Shown here in pieces: positions 9,858 to 22,369 of a DNA stretch of 64,000 nt. A program made the position numbers and the translations under genes. Below the pieces are notes generated by a model. It saw nothing but the letters and a program-made list of their open reading frames with translations, did not search any database and was not told where the DNA came from. Source of the stretch: Cordia subcordata (Eukaryota; Streptophyta; Magnoliopsida; Boraginales; Cordiaceae). The stretch is from assembly GCA_028554755.1 (NCBI GenBank), contig JAPTOF010000017.1, positions 8,742,001 through 8,806,000 on the forward strand. Direction: 5' to 3'. Every line of letters begins with the position of its first letter. Position 1 is the stretch's first letter.

Positions 9858-11118
9858 CTACAATGTCCAAAACAAAATTTACATATAAAAATAAACTTCT
9901 ATGCTCTTATCAGACAGTTTGTGAATTAAATATACGAATACACTGAAGTGCCATGCATCAATTTTTCTATCAACAACGGTACTAACAATAATGCAGAAGA
10001 GCAATATCATGCTGTAGATTACATCCAGTGCTTGTGAAACATTCACCTGTTGTCCAATGTATTACCTGTTCAGATCAAAGTCAATTCCCCGGATTTTTCC
10101 CTCAGGGTAGTCTCTGTTACAGAACTGTTCTTGTTAACAGATTCCTCTATTCCTTGGCATTTTCAGCTCCCCTCTTTCAGTTGCTTAAGCGTCACAGAAC
10201 CTCAAGCTTAAAGTACATCCTCAAACTTAACCTGTCAACATCTAGGGGAGCCCCTAAGCAATTCTTAATGTTCCCTTTTCTTTTTACAATAGACAGCTAA
10301 AATAGAATTATATTTTGGATATAACTAACACTTAGTTCTGGGTAAAGACCAAGTAAAAATAGTTTAAAAATAGAACAGTGTAAGATGAAGATATCTATTG
10401 CCATTTTCAACAACTCTTTCACCAATAGATATTCCCTCGCCTCCCTATCTTCTAGATATCTGTCATTACCCATAATAAAAAAAGGCCATTCAACGCATAA
10501 AGTTCTTGCTATGCTCATTTCTCAAGAAATATGGCAGAATAGTGATGTTTGTAAAGCATCATTTGTATTCCAGCAGTACCAGTTATAAACAGAAAGAAGG
10601 TAAACAAATCTGTGTTGTGTCACTCACAAACAAAGAGAAAGAAAGGTTCTTGTTGTAGAGAAACAAGAACCAATCTCCATTGATTTTAGGAAACATACAT
10701 GCAAATGAAGAAGCCACTCTCATGCAAGGCACTGCAACTACAAAAACATAGGATCCGTATGGAAAAAATAGTTGGTCAAAATCATCTTTTCTGTAGCTCT
10801 ACCATTTTCCATTCCAAAAATAGAGAACTTGAACCCATTTAGAGGACTTGCAAATTTCATGACATGCTAACTACTCTATAACCACTGATTAAAATTTACT
10901 CGAGTTGACAGAGAAGACGACTTCAGATAAATCAAAAGAGCAAACAACATAATATTTTATAAGTGGTTGATACATGTACTGCAAGGATAAAAGCAACACT
11001 CAACTTAAGAAAAGAGAAAGTGCTAAGCCGAATAAAAGTTCTAGGAACATTTTGCCCATTGCCTGCAAAAAGAATCACCTCAATCGAGGGAGATCATTAC
11101 TAAGCAAACAACTAAAGC
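9858..11118. other. Intergenic sequence downstream of GSA
   Basis: About 1.26 kb with no convincing gene; its last part (just above 10.9 kb) should include the GSA 3' UTR. Short open frames on both strands have no family resemblance that I can see. Confidence 0.45.
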
Positions 11119-14100
11119 TCATATTCTCTGGAAAACCTTCTCAGCTGCAGCAATTGTCTTTTGAATGTCCTCAGAAGTATGAGCCAAGCTCGTAAACCCA
11201 GCCTCAAATTGTGAAGGTGCAAAATAGACGCCTTCTGCTAGCATTCCTTGGTAAAACCTTGCAAACTTTGCAGTGTCACTCCTTTTTGCATCTCCAAAGT
11301 TGTATACTGGTCCATCAGTGAAAAAGAAACCAAACATCCCTCTAATATATCCACCACAGATTGCGTGACCAGCCTTCTTTCCAGCATTCACTATGCCTTG
11401 AATAAGTTCACCAGTGATAGTATCCAAGTAGTCATATGTTCCCGGCTCCTTCAATCGCTTAAGGGTGTGGATCCCAGCAGTCATTGCCAATGGGTTTCCA
11501 CTGAGGGTCCCAGCCTGGTACATTGGCCCCGCTGGTGCCACCATCTCCATGATCTCCCTCCTTCCTCCGTATGCCCCAACTGGCAAACCACCACCAATAA
11601 TCTTCCCGAGTGTTGTCAAATCTGGAGTCATACCAAAATACTCTTGAGCTCCACCATAGGATAGCCGGAAACCAGTCATAACTTCATCGAAGATAAGAAG
11701 AGCATCATTTTCTTTGGTAATCCTGCGCAGGGCATTTAAAAAATCAGGTTGGGGTGGAATGAATCCAGAATTTCCTACCACAGGCTCAAGGATAACAGCA
11801 GCAATTTCTCCTTTGTTTGCCTCAAATAGGCTCTGAATAGTAGCAATATCATTGTATGGGGATGTCAATGTGTCAATGGTGGCAGCCTTTGGGACACCAG
11901 GTGAGTCAGGAAGTCCAAGAGTAGCAACCCCACTGCCTGCCTTAACAAGGAATGGATCCGCATGACCGTGGTAGCAACCCTCGAACTTAATAATTTTTTG
12001 ACGACCAGTGAAGGCACGAGCAAGTCGCAACACACCCATGCACGCTTCTGTGCCTGAATTGACAAATCTAACCATCTCTATGCTAGGCACAGCCTCAATG
12101 ACCATTTCTGCCAGAACATTTTCAAGAAGACATGGAGCACCAAAGCTGGTCCCCTTCTTCATTGTTTCCGCTAAAGCTGCAAGTACCTGCAGACAAGTGT
12201 TCTTGCAAATTGCAACGTTATTTTCACAAGAAATGGTACTTAAGCACTAACCACAGTTCTTTCATCTTTCTATTCCTACAAAACAGTAATATCTTTTTCA
12301 TTAGCTAAAAGAGTATGACGATGGAGAAAAGAATGAATTAGTCAATTTTGTGCAACCTAGATTCTTTCGAGAAATTCAGACGTATACTACAACTTAGAGG
12401 CTCACGCCAATAGGAAATTTTCCTTTATCAAAATCACTTTTCAGCAACCGATGAAATCCGGAAAAGGCAATTATCACTAGTTTCCAATAGCATGTTAACA
12501 AATGCAAGTATTCATTTTTTAAGGCGATTGTTCAGAATTTTGCATATAAATCAGAGCATCATGCAAATCCTAAATGCAGGTAGAAGATGAATTAGAGAAA
12601 CTAACCCCATCATCAGCATGACCAATTATAGCAGGTCCCCAAGAACCAACATAATCGATGTATTCATTCCCATCAATGTCCCACATGCGGCAGCCTTTTA
12701 CAGAATCAATCACAATAGGCTGCCCACCAACTGACTTGAAAGCACGTACAGGGGAATTTACACCTCCAGGCATCAAGTCCTATCAAATTCACACAAATAA
12801 GAACATATATCAAAAATTTGATATAGAAGTGTAGAAAGCAACTCCAGCAACAATTTAGAATTAAGCATTATTCTAGTCAAAAATAAATGTGGAAAAAGAC
12901 CCCACGTGCTGTGAGAATTGGTTCACGAAACAAATTATGCCCACGCCTCTCATATCTTGAAAAACTTTTATCGCCACCCTAACTTTATCACTATCGGATG
13001 CCACTTCTTCAGAGTTATCAAGTCCAGTAAGTGCCCTTCTCAATTAACCTCCACCCATCACTGCATTGCATGAATTTGCGTAAACCTCATTTCATCTCGA
13101 ACTAGTTAAAGGAAAACACTCGACAATCAACTTACCGTAGTTTCACCCCTTTTATCTCAATCTAACAATGTGCAGACTGCTGTGGGCATAATCTCCATAA
13201 TGCCTTGTCACTACTAAATCACTGATCTTCCCTTAATATAGAAAACGAAAGAAACTCGCATTTACGAATTACGCCTTAATACCTCACTTTCAATTTAACC
13301 ATTTTTCTTTAAGACTAAAATGTTCCTGTTGAGCATATCATTTTCATTTCATCTACGATGATCCCCAATCCCATTAATTTCATTGCTATACACATATTGA
13401 TTATATCTCACTTTCAATTCAACCCTTTTCCTTCAAGACTAAAATGATCCTGTTGGGCATATCTTTTCCATTTCATCTATGAGCACCTCCAAATAAATAA
13501 CAAAACTTAAATATTACATTTTTTTTTTTGGCTAAGTCAGCAAAGTCATTTCATCCTCATCAGAATACATAGTTATAACAGCATTTACGAAATGAAAGCA
13601 TCAATGCACAGCTGGAAACCTAGTCAAGATTCTCTACAAACTATTCTATTAGTAGTGGCATTTTCAAACTTCTTCCCAGATAACACTTTATACTTACATC
13701 ATCAAGAATTTGCTTACAAATGTGTTCTTCACTTTTTGCCCCTAATTTGTGAAGTCTGCCATTCGTTTTTTCCATAGGTGATAAACAAAACCTCCACAAA
13801 ACTCAAGTACTGCTATTATTACGAAGAAAATCAATCTACTACCCTCATGTAGCACCCTTTTCTTGTACCATCTCCAAAAATAAAAATATAAAAGAGTCTA
13901 CATTATAAAAAGAAATGCAAGATAAATCCAGTGTGGTTCTATCTATAGTGAGTTCTTCATCATTAAAAAAAAAAAAAAAGATTTTTGCAGGGTTTTGAAA
14001 AGATCACCTTGGCTTTGTTAAAAGCATCTTGAGATTTCTGAAGAGTAAAATTCTTGGGCTTTTCATCAACCGATGATGAAACCGCGGCTGAGATGTTAAC

Positions 14101-14196
14101 TGCTATGTTCCGAGGGGAGTGTGAGGTCATCCATCTGGGTCTATCAATCAATTTGGACGGCCATGATAGCCCAATTCCACCAGCAGCAGCTGCCAT
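11119..14196 (-). CDS. GSA: Glutamate-1-semialdehyde 2,1-aminomutase, chloroplastic
   Basis: Converts glutamate-1-semialdehyde to 5-aminolevulinate, the last C5-pathway step that feeds chlorophyll and haem synthesis, in the plastid stroma. Exons: 14196-14008, 12779-12606 and 12186-11119, all GT-AG and phase 0, giving 476 residues, the usual size. Residues 1-40 are a Ser/Ala/Arg-rich transit peptide. The mature part is nearly canonical: [34 protein letters not shown], the PLP-phosphate motif SGTEA (165-169), DEVMTGFR (288-295) with the ring-stacking Asp, and the Schiff-base lysine in [10 protein letters not shown] at about residue 316. I chose the ATG at 14196 (MAAAAGG) on family resemblance; an in-frame ATG 39 bases upstream (14235) is an alternative. 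A CAG/CTG run lies in the 5' UTR. No defect seen. Confidence 0.97.
13500..14007. other. GSA intron 1, distal part
   Basis: The first GSA intron (14007-12780, about 1.2 kb) shows no inserted element with recognisable ends. Two similar segments, CTCACTTTCAATTYAACC near 13283 and 13410, indicate a small internal duplication of about 125 bp. Confidence 0.45.
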
Positions 14197-14277
14197 TGCT
14201 GCTGAATCTTGTTTCCCTTTGCTGTTTACTCTCAAAGTCTTCTTGTGTTTTTGCGGCTGTGTTTCTTTTTTCCTTTG

Positions 14278-14295
14278 CTGCTGCTGCTGCTGCTG
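14278..14295. repeat. CTG/CAG microsatellite in GSA 5' UTR
   Basis: Six CTG triplets lie 80 bases upstream of the GSA start codon, so they are probably transcribed as CAG repeats in the leader. Confidence 0.8.
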
Positions 14296-14388
14296 TTTTC
14301 TATGTGCGGGTCGAGAGTTGTTAAAAGTAAAGAAGATAAGAAAAGATAAGAGAAAACGACCAAATTGGCTTCCTTCTATGAGTCATAG

Positions 14389-14584
14389 TGACCGTTTGGA
14401 TTTTCTTTTTCAAAAAAGTTTTTAAACAATTTTTTTTAGAAATGTTATTGTATTTAAACCTTTTTTTTTTTATTTTAATGTTTTTGGATACCAAATTGAA
14501 GTAATTATTATAAAAATAATATAATTTTCTTTTTTGGAAAAAATGTTTTTTCCCAAAAAATAGAACCAATTCAAATATGCCCTA
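14389..14584. mobile_element. Tourist-like MITE copy A2 in the GSA promoter
   Basis: Left end ACCGTTTGGATTTTCTTTTT and right end ACCAATTCAAATATGCCC are inverted relatives of the family ends. It sits about 190 bases upstream of the GSA start, so it may overlap the promoter. Confidence 0.6.
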
Positions 14585-14974
14585 CTAAAATGACCAGCTT
14601 TGCAAACAAGTGAGGGGAATAGCAACCTTGATTAAAATCGTGTCTTGAAGACATGTTTTTGGAAAAAGTTACATCATCCTATCACGAAGGTGATGTGAAG
14701 GGGTTGTGCCACATTGAAATCGTATCTTCTAGGATTTAATTTTTTTAATTTTCAGAGATTTCCAAAGAAATTCAACAATTCACTCCTCCCCTCCGTCTAG
14801 AAGCATGGAAGATCATATACTAAATCTGTAATTTTTACACAGAACCCTAAACTCAAAATAAATCATAATTATCCAAAACAAATACATTAAAAAGAATATG
14901 GGAGATAGTTACCACGTGCTAGTGAGAAAGCACGAAAGATATGGACGACAAGCAGGATGAGTTTGAAAATTATA

Positions 14975-15515
14975 TGAAAGGTCCCCCGTTGTTAATTTTT
15001 TTCAAATTAGTTCCCATTGTTTGGAAAAGTTTAAATTAATCCTTGATGTTTTACAAATATGTCAAATTAGTCTCTTTTATTCAAAAGAATTCAAATTAAT
15101 CTTTAATGTTTTACAAAATTATTCAAATTAGTCCCAAGAATGATATAAAACAAAGGGGGCCAATTTGAATAAGGGCTTATTTGGATTGACTTTTTTCAAA
15201 AATACTTTTTTTAACAGCTTGTGAAAAATAATTTTTTTTTAGAAGCTGAAAATTCTAGCTTCTAAAAGGAACTATATTTGAGTTTTTTTTCAGAGTTTCA
15301 GTTTTTTTGGAGCCAAATCAAATAGTTATTGCAAATTTAATATAAATTTTTCAAGAAAAAAAATACTTTTTCCTTAAAAAAAAAGTCAATCCAAACAAGC
15401 CTTAAGTTTGTAAAACATTAAAAACTTATTTGCAATTTTTTCAAACAATAAGAACTAATTTGATATATTTGTAAAACATTAAAGAATAATTTACACTTTT
15501 CAAATAATAACATGA
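14975..15515. repeat. Foldback-type element made of ~30-bp modules, split by a MITE
   Basis: The left arm (about 14980-15165) holds five or six modules of about 30 bp of the form CAAATTAG/TTAATCCTTGATGTTTTACAA. The right arm (about 15405-15510) holds the reverse complement of the same modules (TTTGTAAAACATTAAA). MITE copy A3 lies exactly between the arms. Related modules occur at 34310-34480 and 60553-60950. Confidence 0.6.
15170..15405. mobile_element. Tourist-like MITE copy A3 with TAA target duplication
   Basis: Element 15173-15402 begins GGGCTTATTTGGATTGAC and ends GTCAATCCAAACAAGCCT. It is flanked by TAA on both sides (15170-15172 and 15403-15405), the 3-bp duplication typical of PIF/Harbinger-derived Tourist MITEs. 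Confidence 0.85.
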
Positions 15516-15894
15516 TCATGTAATATATATGTGCCTCTGATTGTGATATCTAAATTGATATGGTGGTGTCAGTGGTGGTATCAATCAATCAAAACTAAAG
15601 GAAGTAAAAGGAATATTTAGAATATATCCTCTTTTGCTTTTCATAGCAAGTGAAAATATTAATGACTTCTTTCCTTGTTTAGTGTGTTTGGTTTTGGGTA
15701 ACAGTAAGCAAGGTTTTTTGGATGTTAAATTGAGCTCAAAATGATTATTATCATTGTTTCTATAAAACACAAGGAAATGACAAGGAAGACCCTGTGGATT
15801 TCCATTTCTTGTTGTAAAATTCAAATTGAAGGATCTTTTTTGGTGATGCATTGAAGTAAGAAAATGGCAATGGCTTATAAGTAAATAAATAATG

Positions 15895-17445
15895 TCATTA
15901 TGCATCCGAAAATTTGGACAGAAATAAAATATTTGTGAACAATATGAGAAGATGCTATAACTTCACAAGAAAATGATATTTTCACTTTCTATAATTTAGA
16001 GTATTTTAGTTAATAATTTAATTTTTAAAAAGTAACACTCAAATGATACCACCTGTGCATGAAATCTGGATTCCCGCATTCCATAATTCCCGGCCAGGCC
16101 AGGCCCAAATCCGAAATCTGCTTTTTTTGAGTCCAAAGGCCCAAAGCCCATATCAAATTTGCCGAATCCAGTTAGATTCCACCTCATTTAAAACTCGGTT
16201 GGATTAACTTTTTTCTAAAAGTTTTTTTTATAACTTTTTTAAAAGAGCGTCTTTGAAAATCTGAAATTTTTTATTTTAAAAAAATAAATAAATTTGAACC
16301 TTTTTTAGGATTTCAGTTATTTTTTAAAACCAATCTAAAATACTTATTTCACAAAAAGTATTTTTTTAAAAAATATTTTTTATAAGAAAAAAATTAACTC
16401 AAACGGACGCTTAATCTATGTTCTTTTTCTTACAATTTTCTATTAAATCCATGGCCATTCAGGTGTGACGTACAAGTAGAGTCAAAACGTATATATGATA
16501 CTCATTTATGTATTAGTGGGCCGAATAGCCGGACAAGAGAATTTCCCTCAAATGTAGATGATCATGCATGCCATTTCCTTTTTTCTTCTGCCATTATATT
16601 CTTTTAATTTTTCTTGTTCTTTTGACCTTCACAGCTGAACAAATTCAGATTGTTATTGATTCAAAGAGGTATTTAATTTCTAGTAACAATAGATGCTAGA
16701 TAATAGTACCTTTACAAGTTCATGCAGTTGATGTATCTTGCTAAATCAAACTAAGCAAGCAAGAGAGTGCAAACCCTCACTGTCTAAAATAAAACAACTT
16801 TTTAATCTGGTTACTGTCAATCAAAATGGATCAGATCATATGTGTAACTAAAAACCCAAAGCTTCATTAGTGTCAATCATATGTATGCTACAATGGGTAA
16901 GATCACAAATTTTTAAAAATAAATAAATGAGTAATATATGGATGAGAAATTCATAGATATCATCACATTCTCTAGGAAACTGATTGTATAAGATTCTAAC
17001 TTATCCAGGACTTTGATAAGAGATTAAACGATTCTTGACATAAACGTGTGACTTTGTGAACAAATTCATATGACCGATCTCATTTAGTGGGAGATCTCAT
17101 TTAGTGGGATAAGACTTAATTGGTTTTAGTTTGATTCGATAAACTCCTCCCCGGAACCCAAGAATTGATCTCACTAGGTAAGGCCCCATTAGTGAGCAGA
17201 TTCTGTGGCCAGCCGTAGATGTCCGAGACATCTACATGGTGGCGCTGCCGATTGTTCTTGTACTGCTGGTTCTGAGTTGCAGAGGCAATAATTTCATCAT
17301 CATCTAATGGCAAGCGATCAAATGTAGCATTCATGAAAGTTGCAGCCATGATCACCACAGGGCCAGAAGCGATGAGCGCGCCAACCACACCCCCTCCCAC
17401 GACCTGCCCCTGAGCACCGGCCAGGTAGATCGTGAGGCCTGTCAC
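15895..17445 (-). repeat. Segmental duplicate (copy 2), source copy containing the intact AHL 3' half
   Basis: Same-orientation counterpart of 1676-3179, about 14.2 kb away. Here the homologous block continues into the complete AHL gene, so this copy is the more ancestral arrangement. GSA and the CACTA-like mosaic lie between the two copies. Confidence 0.9.
16195..16410. mobile_element. Tourist-like MITE copy A4
   Basis: Begins with CTCGGTTGGATTAACTTTTT and ends with the inverted relative AAATTAACTCAAACGGACGC. It is the counterpart of copy A1 within the AHL duplication. Confidence 0.6.
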
Positions 17446-17922
17446 TCCGGTAGGCGCTGGCGGAGGCAGAACCGATCCAAGCAACGACAGAATCTCAAAC
17501 CTGCCGTGGAGAGTCACAATTGCACCCCCTGATGAGCCTGGCTGGCGCAAAGTGACATTTGTTACACACCCTGTCGCGCTGAGTACACAAATGCCGCGCT
17601 GTTTCCTCCTGGCGAAGTTCACTAAGCTGTCATTGACATCGCAGCCCGAGCTCACCTCCATTGCGTGTGCCCTGAGCGCATTGGCGCTGTCCCTGGTGAT
17701 GATAATCGGTGCCTTTGGCTTGTTCTTGGAGCCGGCAGGCCTGCCACGAGGCCTTCTGATTGTTTCCCCCTGATCTGCAGAAGCAAGTGGTGGTATTGGT
17801 ACTGCCTTTGGTGCTCTTGCATCAATTCCAGGCAAGTGGTTGCTGCCTCCATTGGCTTCTGCAGCATTTTCCATTGCGCATTTCGGAGCTTGGGAAAGTG
17901 TAAGGTCTGCAGCACCAGCCAT
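17116..17922 (-). CDS. AT-hook motif nuclear-localised protein (AHL, clade A)
   Basis: An intronless 268-residue protein. Residues 59-68, [10 protein letters not shown], are a type-I AT-hook that binds the minor groove of AT-rich DNA. A PPC/DUF296 domain follows from about 75 to 205, with the GRFEIL core at 140-145, [25 protein letters not shown] and [17 protein letters not shown]. One AT-hook, the GRFEIL motif and the lack of introns place it in clade A, whose members (AHL15-29 in Arabidopsis) act as nuclear regulators of growth, flowering or defence as PPC-linked oligomers. The N-terminus is polar with a Pro-rich stretch; the C-terminal tail is Asn/Gln-rich. The start at 17922 gives the conventional length. 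Which member it corresponds to is not resolved. A truncated relative is at 2853-3179. Confidence 0.95.
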   Translation of the reverse strand: MAGAADLTLSQAPKCAMENAAEANGGSNHLPGIDARAPKAVPIPPLASADQGETIRRPRGRPAGSKNKPKAPIIITRDSANALRAHAMEVSSGCDVNDSLVNFARRKQRGICVLSATGCVTNVTLRQPGSSGGAIVTLHGRFEILSLLGSVLPPPAPTGVTGLTIYLAGAQGQVVGGGVVGALIASGPVVIMAATFMNATFDRLPLDDDEIIASATQNQQYKNNRQRHHVDVSDIYGWPQNLLTNGALPSEINSWVPGRSLSNQTKTN

Positions 17923-18282
17923 TGTTTCAGTCCTTTTGCTTGTAGAAATTAGTAGAGTAACTTCAGCTTAAGTAGGGGATTTTTGCAGATAAATTTATTG
18001 TGAAAAACCCAAAAGAATGATTACAGATTAGGAGAAGGGTAAGTAGAACCAACTGTGTAGATTAATAGTCTGGTAAATTTGTGTTTTTTGGTTTTGCTTT
18101 GCCTAACTCTTAACAGATATATCTTTCATGTCAATTGCCTTTCTCAACAGACACTCATTGTCTTTGCCTAATTATATTCTACTAGCCAATGCTTTGATCT
18201 CCAGGATTTAGATTTCTGTTTTCTCGACTTAAGTGTTGCAACTGACTCAAAATGTGGTCGGCGTAGTAAAGCTAACTATGAG

Positions 18283-18398
18283 AGCCTGTTTGGCTCTGCT
18301 TCTTTTACAGCTTATAAATTCTTAGAGGAAAGCACCCTCTCATATGCTTTTTACTATTTGCAGCTTATAAGTCCCAAATAAGCTTAGCCAAACTGGCT
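18283..18398. mobile_element. Short MITE, family B copy B1
   Basis: Ends are inverted repeats, AGCCTGTTTGGCTCTGCTT on the left and AAGCTTAGCCAAACTGGCT on the right, with a CAGCTTATAA body. It is related to copies at 26254 and 51367 and lies about 360 bases upstream of the AHL start. Confidence 0.65.
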
Positions 18399-18802
18399 GT
18401 AAGATTATTGAACACGTTATTGGTTATTCAGTAGTACAACATACTCCTAAGCTCTTTTTGCTTGTTCGACAAGTTCTGCTCAGTCTTGTGTACTGTGTAT
18501 CAACCATGCAACATGGTGCTTGAATTGATAATTTGAATACATATGCTTCATGTTGAAACATACACTCCTTCAACAGATTACAAGTTTCTAGTTCATTTCA
18601 TACGATGTTGAGTTACTCCACCTTGTGTGCACTAATTAACTTTAAGATGGAATCTTAGTGATGATTCTTAACACTTCGGTAAAAAAAAAAAAAAGGAAAA
18701 GAAAAACGATTTTCTTCATTGGCCTAACCTAGTGATCAGAGGCTGTAAAAACACTTGCAGCAGTCAATTCATTAGTGACTGAATTCATGTTTTTCACATC
18801 TT

Positions 18803-18945
18803 GGATTCTTCCATGCATGTAAGATGACATAGGCTTGACTTGGGAGGATTCAATGGATGTGATTTAATGCGAATCTAGCTTGATTGATACACATCTTGTT
18901 CTTCCATGTAAGATGACATAGGCCTGACTTGGGAGAATTTTCTCT
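18803..18945. repeat. Short direct duplication (~45 bp, spaced ~95 bp)
   Basis: GTAAGATGACATAGGCTTGA with CTTGGGAG recurs as GTAAGATGACATAGGCCTGA with CTTGGGAG; both are preceded by TTCTTCCATG. Confidence 0.75.
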
Positions 18946-21900
18946 AAATTTAGTTGATTAGAACTTGAAAATCAGACTCAATCTAAATCTACATAGTTCT
19001 CTCTTGATTTCCTCTCGTATCAATCCTAGTAGAGTGCCATAATTTGGTTGTGTGTTGTTAGATGCAACTCACTAGCCATTTTTATTTATACCGGCGCCTC
19101 CAGTGACATAATAAATTAAATATTTATATTACTATCATCAACAAGATTACAAAATAAAAGTTGATATACAAATAAACAGGGCTTTAAAAAATGAACAAAT
19201 TTTAACAAAAATAAAATAACATATCATCATCACATGAGCTGCCGAATTTTTTGCCACCGTGCTTAAAGACTTAACTCTTAACAGTCTCGTGTCACATTGA
19301 TTTCTTGATCTGCAATGTCTTAGATTGATAGCTGCATAACATCACTTTCTGCCCATTCTTTAATCCATGCGCTAAAAATTTTGAATACTAAAGGTCACGC
19401 CTACCTGTGCTGCAATAATTATTATACAAGTCACTAACCACTATTAAATTTAATCATTCATGATCTATAAAATACTTTTTTCTGTGGATAAAAAGAATCC
19501 TATAACATGGTTGTGTAGAATCTAGAGTTTTGGCAATCAATTGGTCAAAAAGTTAAATGTTTAAACTAGGATTTGGAAATATTATCCACCTCCACTTTAA
19601 GAAAAATGTTCACCATTCACTTTGGTTTCTACAGGGCACCCCACAAAGCATGACTTTGTTGTCTAAAATAGCACAATCACATAGGCCGGCCGCAATTTGT
19701 TTATATCGCTAAATCTGTTTGGTCCTTAACTAACTTGAAATATACATTGCACGACAAATAGAAGTGAATCAAATCTGGCTTTATTTCAAATAAGTTTCTC
19801 GTTGTATATGAAAAAAAAAAAAAAAGGCCAAGGAAGCATTGGTTTATTTGTTCAACTCTATTTTAGTTGTCTATGTTAATTTATATAGATTTGTCATGAC
19901 CATATTCCCATTTTTTTGCTAAAGGTGCATGCACAGCAATCTGGATTCGATTCGGAGATTCCCCCTATCATGATTCTTCTGATGAGGCGTCTTTCTGTGT
20001 TCATCCATGAGTTACTTAGGATCCACTTCTGCTAATTCCACTCTAACTCAGCCACACCGCCCAGGGTGCAAGGCTCTCACTGTTTTTCAAAAGGGGAAAA
20101 TGAATAACTACCTCACCAAATCCTATACTCTTGAATCCAATTCCCCTAAACAAGAGCATAGAATTTAGAATTATTGTCTAGGATCAACCTCAAATTCTGG
20201 TCCAAAATAATTAACTCGAGCTTTTATTTAAACATACGATTTCTAAATCTAAATCATAAACTATTCTCGTATTGTCTTACACCAATATCTAGCTGGCCCC
20301 CATCATTAAAAATAGTCAAAAATTTTCAGGACCTGCTGGGTCAGATGGGCATGAATTTAGCATCCTGTTATGGGACATTTGAAAATTTTGGTGTACGTCT
20401 CTCGCTTTAAATGCTAGAAGCCAAATCAATTATTAGCAATTGTGCAATTATTGATAGCTATAGATATCATATTTTCAGTACTTTAACTTCCCTTGGAAAA
20501 TTTTCAATTCGCGAACAAGATGTCTGACCTAGACTGTTAATAGGACCCGTTTAGGTGGCCTAATTTGCTTGAGAAAGCTAGCACCAGTGGGGTATGATGT
20601 CAAGTGTGTTCACAAGAACCCGAAGCAGTAGCTCTCAGATTTATCAGAGGTTCATCAAAAGGAAAACGAATTCTCTTATTTTTTATTCTTTCCTATAAAT
20701 CAAAAAGATAATCTTAACTTTTTAAATAAAAGTAAATTAATTTGGTCTCCCTAATTATTTCAAAATCCAAATTCTTTATCAATGTGAAGAAAATTAAAAA
20801 TTTTCTCTTATATACTAAAGAAAACAAAAAACAAAAAATAAAAGACTATCATTTTCCCATCAGAAGCACCATTAAAATAAGCAATTTAGAAATCTTGATA
20901 TCTTTGCTTTAAGCAGGAAAGGTTTGGTCCACCTAAGGACTATGTTCCTGCAAACACAAGATAAATTTAAGTTGTTCTCCTGCCTTAAAGAAACAGCTTG
21001 ACGAGATAGTTTTTCAAAAAAGAAGATTAGAGAATACCCCAAGATGAAAAACCCACATGGTCAATGTGGGTCACAAAACAACCCCCAACTGAAAAAAGAG
21101 AAACCAAGCCCCCAGAGGTACCAGTATTTTAGTTGTAGGTCGGGGTTACGATACTCTTACGATTATATGAAGAAAGTGATTGTGGGATTTGTGAGTAAAT
21201 TATTTGCAATTCTAATATGATTCGTAGGTACCCATATTTTTTTATTTCTCAAGGAAATAAAAAGGAAAAAGAGAAATAGGAGAATAAATTCTGATGTACC
21301 AAAAGAAGGGGAATAAAAATGATGAATTCTTGCATGTAACTTTTTGGAAGTATATTAGGGAGGGCGCATTATATGGACAAAACAAGAACCTTTTTCCATG
21401 GAGACAAATTTGCGCCCCTTTTGACATGTGAGTTCACTTATTTGTGAAAGAGGGTAGCATAATTTCAAATGTTTATGGAGGCCGCTAATGTGAAATCCTA
21501 TATGGCTAATGTGAAATCATAAGCTTAAGCTCCGCTTATGTTATCTATGGAAAACTGACGAGAGAAGAATTAGGTAGCAGATATTTTCTGAAATAATAAA
21601 ATGCATTTCTTTCTCCTTCGGTATCTTGTCAAGGTTGTATAAATTTTCTATTTCTAAATTTGTTAATGCCCCTATATCATAAAAAACGTTGCTGATACCC
21701 TCTTTATATTTTAAAAAACGTTGAACAATCATCCCAAAAAATTGTTGATTTTGTGCAACATTCTTATAAGGGGTATTAGTTAGTTTTAAAATACAAAAAA
21801 AATTTATATAACTTTTTAAGATACAAGGGAAAATTTTCATTTTTACCCTTTTTTTTGTAATTTATATTTTTAACCAATATAAATAATGTACGTCTCTTTT

Positions 21901-22150
21901 TAATTGTTCCCCAACTTTGGCTAGTAGATAATTTGATACTATGAAATGGTAAAAAGTTTGAATCACAAAAAAGCGAAAGTGAAATTGCACATATCATCAT
22001 CACCATCATTGCATTCATCACTTATATTCCTTCTCCTACTTCCACCTCCCTATCCCCCGCTTTTTTGCACCTTCTTTTTCTTGCTTCAATTCCACCATAC
22101 ACAACCCACCCACCAAATGCATAGTTCTACTCTCACTCTTGAGTTATTAC

Positions 22151-22163
22151 TATATATTTAAAT
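22151..22163 (+). promoter_or_regulatory. Candidate TATA box of the X8 gene
   Basis: TATATATTTAAATA lies about 210 bases upstream of the start codon, in a pyrimidine-rich promoter-like context. No transcript start is visible, so the assignment is positional. Confidence 0.35.
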
Positions 22164-22326
22164 ATATCATCATGTGTGTAAAAGTCCTTTCTTTTCAACT
22201 TGTAATCATGCTTCTTTGGTTTGGCAAGTCTTAGCTAGTCTTTCTTTTTCGTTTCATAGTAGAGCACTAAACTTGATAAGCAACCCATTACCATAAAAGA
22301 AGCAGAAGCAGAAGAATAAAAAAGGA

Positions 22327-22352
22327 GAAGAAGAAGAAGAAGAAGAAGAAGA
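22327..22352. repeat. GAA microsatellite in the X8 gene leader
   Basis: Nine AAG/GAA triplets end about 18 bases before the start codon, within the presumed 5' UTR. Confidence 0.85.
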
Positions 22353-22369
22353 GGGTGTAAACTTGAAGA

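Larger units (their letters stand above)
17923..22149. other. Intergenic region between AHL and the X8 gene (divergent promoters)
   Basis: About 4.2 kb without a convincing gene. It contains one MITE (18283-18398), a short duplication (18803-18945) and A runs at 18680 and 19810. The ends should hold the AHL and X8-gene promoters. Open frames such as 20174-20410 have no family features. Confidence 0.5.

Noticed and set aside
11248..11664. 138-codon plus-strand frame
   Set aside because: Antisense shadow of GSA exon 3; no family features.
14054..14425. 123-codon plus-strand frame with Cys/Phe runs
   Set aside because: Antisense of GSA exon 1 and its CTG-repeat leader; low complexity.
17432..17773. 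113-codon plus-strand frame
   Set aside because: Antisense of the AHL coding region, open only because of its GC-rich codons.
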